The notes below the pieces were generated by a model. It had not been told where the DNA came from. It worked only from the letters and a program-made list of their open reading frames with translations, and did no database searches. Below, piece after piece: positions 1 to 5,797 of a stretch of 7,847 bases of DNA. Made by a program: the position numbers and the translations under genes. The stretch's first letter is position 1; each line of letters begins with the position of its first letter. Source of the DNA: Terriglobales bacterium (GTDB lineage: Bacteria; Acidobacteriota; Terriglobia; Terriglobales; Acidobacteriaceae); the NCBI GenBank assembly GCA_019241735.1, contig JAFAWN010000368.1, positions 1-7,847 on the forward strand, written 5' to 3'.

Positions 1-207
1 ATCGTAAACACGCCGCACGGAGCGGATCCATTTTTCGATGAGAAGGCGATTCGCCGGGCCGCGGTCACCGGCCGGATTCCAACCATCACGACCATCTCAG
101 CGGCTCGCGCCGCAGCCGAAGGAATCGCGGCGCTGCAGCGGGGAGAAGTACGGGTCCAGGCGTTACAGAGTTTGCACGCGGAAAGAATCTTGAAAGCGCA
201 TCGATAA
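1..207 (+). CDS. carB: Carbamoyl-phosphate synthase large subunit, C-terminal fragment
   Basis: Only the last 68 codons are in the window, in frame 1 and ending at TAA 205-207. The start lies upstream. The peptide begins IVNTPHG and continues with AIRRAAVTGRIPTITTISAA and a tail ending in ALQSLH. This matches the end of the MGS-like (allosteric) domain of CarB, where an N-T-P-x-G loop, an IRR-A segment, an IP-x-x-TT strand and a final L-Q-x-x-H are typical. CarB makes carbamoyl phosphate from bicarbonate, ATP and glutamine-derived ammonia for arginine and pyrimidine synthesis in the cytoplasm. The fragment carries no catalytic residues, only the regulatory domain. The next gene converges from the other strand, 69 bp away. 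Identification rests on remembered motif similarity, and a free-standing MGS domain cannot be excluded without the upstream sequence. Confidence 0.85.
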   Translation: MVNTPHGADPFFDEKAIRRAAVTGRIPTITTISAARAAAEGIAALQRGEVRVQALQSLHAERILKAHR

Positions 208-240
208 GCAGCGAGGGGAAGATCTCAATCGCCAAGCCGG

Positions 241-259
241 CTCCCGCATTGCGCGGGAG
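241..259. terminator. Weak hairpin between convergent genes
   Basis: CTCCCGC (241-247) and GCGGGAG (253-259) form a perfect 7-bp GC-rich stem with a 5-base loop. It sits between the carB stop (207) and the stop of the converging secreted-protein gene (277). Neither strand has a T-run after the stem, so it is at best a partial or Rho-assisted terminator. Position is the main argument for function. Confidence 0.35.
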
Positions 260-276
260 GGCGCTAGAACATCCTT

Positions 277-995
277 CTACCTTGCGTTGCCTACCACGCA
301 GTGCAGTCCCAGCCGCTTGCGCGACGCGAACCCTGCCAGCATCAGCATCCCGAGAGATCCGATCAAGCTGATCTCTCCGGCATCGGGCACGGCGACATAT
401 CCGATGTATTCCTGCGGCGTGCCTCCCCAAGGCTGTCCGTTTAGTGTCTGCCCGGTGGCATTCGGAACATACAGAACCAATCCAGCGAAATCGCTGTTAG
501 GAGCATTCTGTGCAGCAGCGAGCGCGGCATTGTAAATGTTGTTGGCGTTGGCATCGCCGGTGAAATAAGAGGAATTACGCGCGGTGCTCGAAAACAGCGC
601 CCAGATTGCCCAGTTAGCATCGCTGGAGTTCGACACGTTTCCGTTCAGCGTAACTCCATTAACGCCCAGGATCGTGTCGAAGATGATGCCTGCAGCTTTG
701 TACTGCAGCGAAGAGGTCGCACCGAATAGTCCGGTGCCGCCGCGAATCGAGGATTCCGTCGCAGTCCAAGTCTCGCCCGCCGTAACATCGTTATCGAACG
801 TGTCACAAATCAGCGGCGTGGACGGGCCACCATTGATGGAGAAATTGTACGGATAGGTATAGACCCCACGGAATTGTTTCCACCGGGCCCGATGAAATTC
901 ATGCTGTCAGCGGCCGCGGATCCAGAGAAAACCAGGACCAGCGAAAAGAAAGCAGCTGACAAAAAAGTGACGGCAGAAAGACGATTGCGGCGCAT
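277..995 (-). pseudogene. PEP-CTERM-like secreted protein, frameshifted
   Basis: The reading frame is broken once. From ATG 995-993 the protein reads MRRNRLSAV, a hydrophobic stretch and SGSAAA|DS, a clear Sec signal peptide, then MNFIGPGGNNSVG. It then leaves frame at a G4 run (C4 at 864-867 on +). Restoring one G joins it to VYTYPYNFSINGGPSTPLI and an open frame to TAG at 277, giving 239 residues. The repaired C-terminus has VPDAGE (about residues 203-208), a hydrophobic helix and SRKRLG, which is the tripartite layout of exosortase/PEP-CTERM sorting signals. Such proteins are exported, anchored by the C-terminal helix and probably cleaved by an exosortase. No exosortase gene is in the window. 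The middle region resembles short acidobacterial PEP-CTERM proteins known from memory, and its function is unknown. The start is set by AGGAGA six bases upstream. The break may be a sequencing error or a real mutation. Confidence 0.75.
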
Positions 996-1001
996 TCGAT
1001 T

Positions 1002-1007
1002 TCTCCT
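1002..1007 (-). promoter_or_regulatory. Ribosome binding site of the PEP-CTERM-like gene
   Basis: AGGAGA reads on the minus strand six bases before ATG 995-993. It selects this ATG over the in-frame TTG at 1010. The TTG overlaps the binding site itself and would only duplicate the MRRNR start. Confidence 0.7.
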
Positions 1008-1042
1008 CAATTTAAAGCTCAGTGGTTACTAAAGTTCCAGTT

Positions 1043-1309
1043 TTAGGAGCGAGACACATCCGCTTCCACCGAATTACATTCGCAGTCGAAGTGCCACTCG
1101 AGCGCCTCGTTAGATGTTTTGTAATGTGCAGCTTGCATTACCGGGCGGCAGCCCGGAGGAAAACTGTTGCACTTTAAAGGACCAGAGGGACCCGATGTCA
1201 GCTCGTAACCGCCACTAAACCGAATGTTCGACAAAAATCCGGCATTCACGGCAAGAGGCAGGAGTAGAAAAAACCAGAAATAGAATCCCGGGGTCGAACC
1301 GCGACGGGT
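1043..1309 (-). other. Possible small Cys-rich secreted ORF lacking a start codon
   Basis: An open frame ends at TAA 1043-1045, 47 bp before the start of the PEP-CTERM-like gene on the same strand. Read back to about 1309 it begins TRRGSTPGFYFWFFLLLPLA, then VNA|GFLSN. This is a basic n-region, hydrophobic core and signal-peptidase-like site. The rest is about 65 residues with four cysteines (KCNSFPPGC and DCEC). An AAGAGGAG sequence (1316-1323) lies at the right distance, but ACC stands where ATG would be expected, and the frame is closed by TAA at 1322-1324. The only standard start, GTG at 1249, falls after the hydrophobic core and has no binding site. The product is not recognised. It could be a decayed gene, an unusual start or a chance frame. 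Confidence 0.3.
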
Positions 1310-1378
1310 GGTACGCTCCTCTTAATGTTGCCGTCTCAAACTCGAAATCAAGACCTGGTCGGAGCGTAAAATAATCGC

Positions 1379-2545
1379 ATGCGAAGGGTTTACCTCGACA
1401 ATAACGCTACGACGCCGCTACTGCCCGAAGTCTTCGAGGCGATGCAACCCTATTTTATGGGGAAGTTTGGGAATGCCTCCTCCATTCATCATCATGGGCA
1501 GGAGTCACGTGCCGCAGTGGAACGTGCGCGGGAGGCCGTTGCCGGAATGTTGGGTTGTCGAGCATCGGAAATTGTTTTCACCGGTGGCGGCACCGAGGCT
1601 GACAATCTAGCTCTTTTCGGACTGCTCCAGCCGGGCGACCATTGCATAACTTCGACGGTTGAGCACCATGCTGTGCTGAACACCTGCAAACATCTGGAGT
1701 CGGCAGGCTGTGAGATCACCTATGTTCCGGTCGATGGGCAGGGATTGGTGAGCCCGGATGACATTCGGCGCGCTGTGCGCCCCAATACCAAGCTGATCAG
1801 CATAATGATGGCAAATAATGAAACGGGCGTGTTGCAACCAGTACACGAAATCGGCAGGATTGCGGAGCAAGCCGATGTTTACTTCCACACGGACGGCGTC
1901 CAGGCGGCAGGAAAAGTTCCCATCGATGTAAGGGATATCGGCTGCGACCTGCTCTCCATTTCGGGCCATAAGATGCATGCTCCGCAGGGAATTGGCGCTC
2001 TTTACATACGCAAGGGAACCCACCTGCGGCCCATGCTGCATGGCGGAAACCATGAACGTTCCCGGCGAGCGGGGACAGAAAATGTTCCCGGGATTGTAGG
2101 ACTGGGCAAGGCCGCGGAGTTGGCGTGTAAGGGCTTTCACGATAGTAGCAATGTCCGCATTGCCGGCTGGCGCGACCGCTTGGAACGATCGCTCATCGAT
2201 GCGGTGGAGGCGTCTGGAGTAAACGGCAGTGGCGTCCCCCGTGTTCCAAACACCACGAATATTTATTTTGATTTTCTCGAGGGCGAAGCGCTCATCATTG
2301 CGCTGGATCTGAAAGGTCTGGCAGTTTCTACCGGCGCTGCTTGCTCTTCGGGGGCCATCGAGCCTTCACATGTCCTAACCGCAATGGGACTGCCTCCGGA
2401 GCGTGCGCGGGCCAGTGTTCGCTTTAGCCTGGGAAAACAAAACACTGCCGAAGACGTCGATTTCGCCCTCCAGCTTGTTCCGGAAACGGTGGCCCGGCTC
2501 AGAGAGCTATCACCAATCTATAATAGAGAAGCGCTCGTCCGCTAA
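1379..2545 (+). CDS. nifS: Cysteine desulfurase, NifS/IscS family (PLP-dependent)
   Basis: This enzyme converts L-cysteine to alanine and holds the sulfur as a persulfide for transfer to acceptors. The 388-residue protein starts MRRVYLDNNATTPL, the standard family N-terminus, which supports ATG 1379. The GGAG at 1361-1364 is 14 bases away, so the binding site is weak. Visible sites are GGGTEADNLAL (69-79), His96 in VEHHAVL, NNETG (146-150), Asp172 and Gln175 in HTDGVQAAGK, and PLP-binding Lys198 in SGHKMH. The persulfide cysteine is Cys322 in TGAACSSG, followed by EPSHVLTAMG. Length and loop fit group I desulfurases (about 390 residues). mnmA follows after 53 bp on the same strand, which suggests a dedicated sulfur donor for tRNA thiolation like Bacillus subtilis YrvO with MnmA. 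No scaffold (iscU/nifU) gene is nearby, so a general Fe-S role is possible but unsupported. The symbol is family-level only. Confidence 0.93.
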   Translation: MRRVYLDNNATTPLLPEVFEAMQPYFMGKFGNASSIHHHGQESRAAVERAREAVAGMLGCRASEIVFTGGGTEADNLALFGLLQPGDHCITSTVEHHAVLNTCKHLESAGCEITYVPVDGQGLVSPDDIRRAVRPNTKLISIMMANNETGVLQPVHEIGRIAEQADVYFHTDGVQAAGKVPIDVRDIGCDLLSISGHKMHAPQGIGALYIRKGTHLRPMLHGGNHERSRRAGTENVPGIVGLGKAAELACKGFHDSSNVRIAGWRDRLERSLIDAVEASGVNGSGVPRVPNTTNIYFDFLEGEALIIALDLKGLAVSTGAACSSGAIEPSHVLTAMGLPPERARASVRFSLGKQNTAEDVDFALQLVPETVARLRELSPIYNREALVR

Positions 2546-2598
2546 TACGTGCTACTCAGAAAATCGGCCTTTATCTTTGTGGCCAGTTTCCGGAATAT

Positions 2599-3720
2599 AT
2601 GCCAGCTTCCACTCCTATTGCTGTAGCCATGTCGGGCGGCGTTGATTCCTCCGCGGTAGCCGCCTTGCTGCGCGCTGAGGGCCATGAAGTCATTGGCCTG
2701 ACCATGCAGCTTTGGGACCAGCGCCGGCTGGTAGGTCAGGCCGGACCGGAAGGTGGACATGGTCGCTGCTGCTCGCTCGACGATGTTCACGATGCGCGGC
2801 GCGTGGCGGAGAAGCTCGGCATTCCTTATTATGTTGTCAATCATCAGGAGCGGTTCGAGCGGGATGTGGTGCGTCCTTTCGTCGAGGAGTATCTTGCGGG
2901 ACGAACTCCAATCCCCTGCAGCCTTTGCAACAATCACTTAAAGTTTGACCAGTTGCTGACCATGGCCCGGCAGATTGGCGCGGACACCGTCGCCACGGGA
3001 CACTATGCCAGGGTTGAGTTTGACGATGTTGGTGGGCGGTGGCTGCTCCAGCGGCCCCGCGACCGGGCGAAGGACCAAACGTATTTTCTCTTTGGGTTGA
3101 CTCAAGACCAGCTGAGCCACACTCTGTTTCCCATCGGCAACATGACGAAGTCGGAAGTGCGGGAACTGGCGCGCAGCCACGGTCTGGCTCTTGCCGACAA
3201 GCTCGATTCGCAGGAAATTTGCTTTGTTCCAGGAGGAGACTATAAAAGTTTTATCGCCTCCTACCTTGCCGAGGAGGGAAGGGCGATGCCCGAAGCGGCG
3301 GGCGAGGTGGTCACCACCGGCGGAAGTGCGCTCGGCGAGCACCGCGGCGTACACAATTTCACCGTAGGCCAGCGCAAGGGTTTGGGTGTGGCGACAGGCT
3401 CTCCGCTTTACGTCATACAGATCGACAGCGATTCCCGACGCGTGGTCGTCGGAAATGAAGCGGAGCTTTACACGCACACATTACGTGCTAAGCATCTCAA
3501 TTTCGTTTCCGTGGATTCGTTATCCGAGCCCATGTCGGTAGCGGTTAAGATTCGCCACCGGCACGAACCAGCGCCGGCAATAGTAGAGCAGATCGCTGAA
3601 GACGAGGTGATGATCACGTTTGAATGTCCTCAGCGCGCGGTCACGCCGGGCCAGGCTGCTGTATTTTATGACGCGGACGTGGTGGTGGGTGGCGGCTGGA
3701 TCATGGGCCGCAATCAGTAA
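2599..3720 (+). CDS. mnmA: tRNA-specific 2-thiouridylase MnmA
   Basis: MnmA activates U34 of Lys, Glu and Gln tRNAs with ATP and inserts sulfur to make 2-thiouridine, working in the cytoplasm. The 373-residue protein has the N-type ATP-pyrophosphatase P-loop SGGVDSS at 12-18. TPIPCSLCN follows at 103-111, with Cys110 as the likely catalytic cysteine. The ATP/tRNA segment TGHYAR is at 133-138 and KDQTYFLFGL at 158-167. DSQEICFVPGGDY (203-215) contains Cys208, which would pair with Cys110 in the disulfide/persulfide mechanism. The VGQRKGLG segment and a C-terminal beta-barrel ending in GGGWI complete the family plan. ATG 2599 has only a weak GGAA upstream, but the MPASTPIAVAMSGGVDSS start is normal. 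The gene follows the desulfurase after 53 bp, probably cotranscribed, and ends before a strong hairpin terminator. Confidence 0.95.
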   Translation: MPASTPIAVAMSGGVDSSAVAALLRAEGHEVIGLTMQLWDQRRLVGQAGPEGGHGRCCSLDDVHDARRVAEKLGIPYYVVNHQERFERDVVRPFVEEYLAGRTPIPCSLCNNHLKFDQLLTMARQIGADTVATGHYARVEFDDVGGRWLLQRPRDRAKDQTYFLFGLTQDQLSHTLFPIGNMTKSEVRELARSHGLALADKLDSQEICFVPGGDYKSFIASYLAEEGRAMPEAAGEVVTTGGSALGEHRGVHNFTVGQRKGLGVATGSPLYVIQIDSDSRRVVVGNEAELYTHTLRAKHLNFVSVDSLSEPMSVAVKIRHRHEPAPAIVEQIAEDEVMITFECPQRAVTPGQAAVFYDADVVVGGGWIMGRNQ

Positions 3721-3772
3721 GTTCTTTTCCTTGATTGGGCACGTTTCGATTCAATTCATCGCTGCAAAAAGA

Positions 3773-3797
3773 AAAGGCAGCGCAACGCGCTGCCTTT
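3773..3797. terminator. Bidirectional intrinsic terminator
   Basis: AAAGGCAGCGC (3773-3783) and GCGCTGCCTTT (3787-3797) are perfect inverted repeats of 11 bp around a 3-base loop AAC. On the minus strand the stem is followed by TTTTCTTTTT, a strong U-tract for the DUF948 operon. On the plus strand the tail is TTTAGTGTTTG, adequate for mnmA. It lies between the two convergent stops at 3720 and 3821. Confidence 0.88.
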
Positions 3798-3820
3798 AGT
3801 GTTTGTACGAAACCCAGACC

Positions 3821-4348
3821 TTAGATAAACATTTCATCCTGGGAATTACCATTTCGCTGCCGCCGGCGCTTGCCCATGAAAACCTCAACCCCGGTGCTTA
3901 CGCCGTGGAATAAACCTGAAATGTGGCGAACTGGAGAAAGTACGGTGTTCTGTACTGTCTCTCCGGTCTTTTCGATCTTGTCCATGGTGTGACTCATCAT
4001 GTCGTCCGCGCGAATGACCTGCAACCGGGTGCGGTCAACAATTTCGGTAAGGGCGCCGTCAATGCGCTCGATTTGCGCGCGCACGGTGGTGATGGTTTCC
4101 GAGACGTTTTCGATCATTCCGTCGATTTTCGGTTTGTACTCGGCCAGCATCCCATTTGCTTTATTAGCGATCCCCTGGCCAGTGTCAATCAAAGGCAGCG
4201 CCTTATCTTTCACTTGATTTGCAAGGTTTTCACCCAGAGCCGCCAATTTGCGTACGGTAAGATACATAGCGACAAGAATGCCGGCTTGGAGCACGACAGC
4301 AGCGGCGATTGCGATAAAAGTTGCGCTCAGCAGTGTTTGATTATCCAT
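3821..4348 (-). CDS. DUF948-like membrane-anchored protein (YtxG-type)
   Basis: The 175-residue protein begins MDNQTLLSAT and has one N-terminal membrane helix at about residues 7-31. After it comes a long, mostly helical cytoplasmic or periplasmic part with repeated hydrophobic spacing (MIENVSETITTVRAQIERID and on), likely coiled coil. It ends with a basic patch KRRRQR. This plan fits DUF948 proteins such as Bacillus YtxG. The biochemical role is unknown, and envelope or stress functions are inferred from that family. A YtxH-domain gene lies 27 bp upstream on the same strand, so the two are probably one operon ending at the 3773-3797 terminator. ATG 4348 has GGGA seven bases upstream. An in-frame TTG at 4366 would add six residues (MGLGIA) and cannot be excluded. 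Confidence 0.75.
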   Translation of the reverse strand: MDNQTLLSATFIAIAAAVVLQAGILVAMYLTVRKLAALGENLANQVKDKALPLIDTGQGIANKANGMLAEYKPKIDGMIENVSETITTVRAQIERIDGALTEIVDRTRLQVIRADDMMSHTMDKIEKTGETVQNTVLSPVRHISGLFHGVSTGVEVFMGKRRRQRNGNSQDEMFI

Positions 4349-4375
4349 AGCAATTCCCAAGCCCAAAACTTCCGC

Positions 4376-4708
4376 TTAGACGCTTTTCGCAGGTCCCGCG
4401 GATGAGGCGGACGGTGACGAACCTGCGGTGGCTTCCTGATACGCCTGCTTGCCGGCTTCATAGGCAGACCGGAACTGCTCCTTTTGCTGGTTTAGAACGT
4501 CTTTACCGCGCTCCGCCCAGTCGGACGCCTGCTCCCGCACTCCGCGGGTGCGCTCGCGAACAAAGTCGCGGCCCGCTTCGGCCTTTGCCCATAGTTCTTC
4601 CCGGGTTTCCTCGCCCGCTTGCGGCGCGTACAACACGCCCGCTAACGCGCCGACTCCGATTCCTGCGACAAACCACAAAATATTCAAACCGCCATCGTTT
4701 CTCGCCAT
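4376..4708 (-). CDS. YtxH-domain small membrane protein
   Basis: The 110-residue protein has a glycine-rich membrane helix at about residues 9-27 (FVAGIGVGALAGVLYAP). It is followed by the family signature YAPQAGEETREELW (27-40), a charged amphipathic helical region to about residue 92, and a Ser/Ala-rich tail. YtxH proteins (also called gas-vesicle-type small proteins) are membrane-anchored, often stress-induced, and biochemically undefined. A strong GGAGG at 4717-4721 lies eight bases before ATG 4708, so the start is secure. It is the first gene of a two-gene minus-strand unit with the DUF948 gene, the same pair of families found in the Bacillus ytxGHJ stress operon, though in reversed order. 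A possible promoter and palindrome lie 50-80 bp upstream. Confidence 0.85.
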   Translation of the reverse strand: MARNDGGLNILWFVAGIGVGALAGVLYAPQAGEETREELWAKAEAGRDFVRERTRGVREQASDWAERGKDVLNQQKEQFRSAYEAGKQAYQEATAGSSPSASSAGPAKSV

Positions 4709-5041
4709 AGAAAACGCCTCCGTTAATGATTGCGACAGTGGATGTTAGCACCCGACTATAGGGAATACAAATCTCAGGTTGATCAACCACGCCACGCCTG
4801 ACCGCCTTATGATGCAGGATTTTCGAATCAGGTAAAGCGGAAGGTAAAAATTCGTTGAAATCCTCGGCTAGGGATCAGGAAATCGTGAGTGATTGCCCGT
4901 TGTTACCCGCCAGCCGGCGCCCCATGAGCTTTGCTGCCTTGAAGTTACGAGATGAGATTTTTCTGAGGAGAATCTGATACCCGGTGTATTGCCGCCTGCT
5001 GCCGATGTGCGGGATATTGCAGCGGGAACAGGAGGCTACCA
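4709..5041. other. Divergent intergenic region, ytxH-like / CDP-alcohol transferase
   Basis: The 333 bp lie between two divergent genes, each with a strong binding site: GGAGG at 4717-4721 for the minus-strand gene and AGGAGG at 5030-5035 for the plus-strand gene. A perfect 12-bp palindrome and a TATAGT box lie near the minus-strand gene. I found no small gene, RNA or clear plus-strand promoter in the remaining 200 bp. A second GAGGAG at 4965-4970 has no start codon at a useful distance. Confidence 0.5.
4755..4788 (-). promoter_or_regulatory. Candidate promoter with palindromic operator for the ytxH-like operon
   Basis: On the minus strand TATAGT (4760-4755) resembles a -10 box. TTGATC (4786-4781), a fair -35 box, sits 20 bases upstream, longer than the usual 17. 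The TTGATC lies inside GGTTGATCAACC (4777-4788), a perfect 12-bp palindrome that could bind a dimeric regulator. The spacing is not ideal and such a palindrome can arise by chance in a region this long. Confidence 0.3.
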
Positions 5042-5797
5042 ATGGCCGAAATCAACTCTCCGACATTCGCCCGTCCAAGGATGAGGCATCATGAGACTTT
5101 TTCCAACAACGCGTGGCGTACGAGATCTCTTCCTACATTTCTCGAAGCAGCCCGGCTGCAGCAGAGTTTTCTAGCCGTCCCGGAGAAGAAATTACTGATC
5201 CGGCTGGCCGCCAAAATACCGGCCTGGGTTAAGCCCGATCATTTGACCGTTCTCGGGTTCTTTGCGCAATGTGCCGCAGGCGGCTGCTATGTACTGGCGA
5301 AGCAACGACCCGCGGCCCTCGTAATAGGTGTGGCCTGCCTGGCGCTGAACTGGTTTGGAGACAGCCTCGACGGCACTTTGGCCCGGGTACGCAATCAGCA
5401 GCGGCCGCGCTATGGTTTTTATATCGATCACATTTCAGACAGCATAGCCGCGCTTTGTATGACGGCCGGCCTTGCGCTATCCGGCTACATAAATCCGGGG
5501 ATTGGGGTCGGAATGTTAACTGGGTTTCTGCTGCTTTCGATCGAGGCCTATCTGACCACTTACACTCTTGGCAAGTTTGAGTTGTCCTATTGGAAATTCG
5601 GGCCAACCGAGATCCGCATCCTGCTCGCCGTTGGAAATCTGGCCCTCCTGAAATATTCGATGGTCGAAATTGCTGGGATGCGACTACGGCTGTTCGACAT
5701 TGGCGGGGTAATAGCAATCTGTGGAATGGCATTAATGCTTGTGAATTCGATTATTCGCCATGCAAAAGTTCTGTATTGCGAGGAGAAAATCGATTGA
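5042..5797 (+). CDS. CDP-alcohol phosphatidyltransferase family membrane protein
   Basis: These integral membrane enzymes move a phosphatidyl or similar phospho-group from a CDP-linked donor to an alcohol with release of CMP, making phospholipids or related lipids. The 251-residue protein has a hydrophilic N-terminus of about 50 residues, then KPDHLTVLG (64-72), a common entry to the catalytic core. The signature follows: Asp107, Asp110-Gly111, Ala114-Arg115, Gly125, Asp129 and Asp133 (DSLDGTLAR, then YGFYIDHISD). These acidic residues bind metal and CDP. About six hydrophobic segments cover residues 68-238. The AR-to-G gap is nine residues rather than the usual seven or eight. The acceptor alcohol cannot be told from sequence. 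AGGAGG at 5030-5035, six bases before ATG 5042, fixes the start. The stop overlaps the gtrA-like start, so the two are translationally coupled. Confidence 0.87.
   Translation: MAEINSPTFARPRMRHHETFSNNAWRTRSLPTFLEAARLQQSFLAVPEKKLLIRLAAKIPAWVKPDHLTVLGFFAQCAAGGCYVLAKQRPAALVIGVACLALNWFGDSLDGTLARVRNQQRPRYGFYIDHISDSIAALCMTAGLALSGYINPGIGVGMLTGFLLLSIEAYLTTYTLGKFELSYWKFGPTEIRILLAVGNLALLKYSMVEIAGMRLRLFDIGGVIAICGMALMLVNSIIRHAKVLYCEEKID
5781..5785 (+). promoter_or_regulatory. Internal ribosome binding site for the gtrA-like gene
   Basis: AGGAG lies inside the last codons of the upstream transferase gene, eight bases before TTG 5794. It decides the start of the GtrA-family gene, whose frame is open much further upstream. 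The TTG shares bases with the transferase stop TGA (5795-5797), an arrangement typical of reinitiation coupling. Confidence 0.75.

Larger units (their letters stand above)
996..1378. other. Divergent intergenic region between secreted-protein gene and desulfurase
   Basis: About 380 bp separate the two divergent genes. Apart from the startless ORF at 1043-1309 and the binding site at 1002-1007, it holds a 6-bp hairpin (CCGGGC 1141-1146, GCCCGG 1151-1156, loop GGCA) with no T-run. There is also an AT-rich patch, TAAAAT, at 1367-1372 that lies too close to the desulfurase start for a normal leader and lacks a -35 partner. I see no convincing sigma-70 promoter, RNA gene or repeat. Promoters for both directions presumably lie here. 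Confidence 0.4.

Noticed and set aside
1141..1156. Hairpin CCGGGC/GCCCGG
   Set aside because: It is only 6 bp, has no T-run on either side and is not placed at a gene end, so it is not called a terminator.
1367..1372. TAAAAT as a -10 box for the desulfurase
   Set aside because: There is no -35 match 16-18 bases upstream, and transcription would start at or past the ATG.
1607..2140. 177-residue open frame on the minus strand
   Set aside because: It lies wholly inside the well supported cysteine desulfurase gene and has no family motif or binding site, so it is an antisense shadow.
2938..3477. 179-residue open frame on the minus strand
   Set aside because: It is antisense to mnmA, whose motifs cover the same bases, and its own sequence shows no recognisable domain.
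3923..4405. 160-residue open frame on the plus strand
   Set aside because: It is antisense to the DUF948 gene and crosses into the YtxH gene end. It has no ribosome binding site and no hydrophobic or domain pattern of its own.
4939..4980. TTGAAG and GATAC as a plus-strand promoter
   Set aside because: The spacing of about 30 bases is far outside the sigma-70 range.
5229..5732. 167-residue minus-strand open frame
   Set aside because: It is the complement of the CDP-alcohol transferase, whose catalytic motif is unmistakable on the plus strand.
5590..5793. N-terminal extension of the GtrA frame
   Set aside because: This stretch is the transferase gene in another frame. The binding site and TTG at 5794 define the real start, and GtrA proteins are short.
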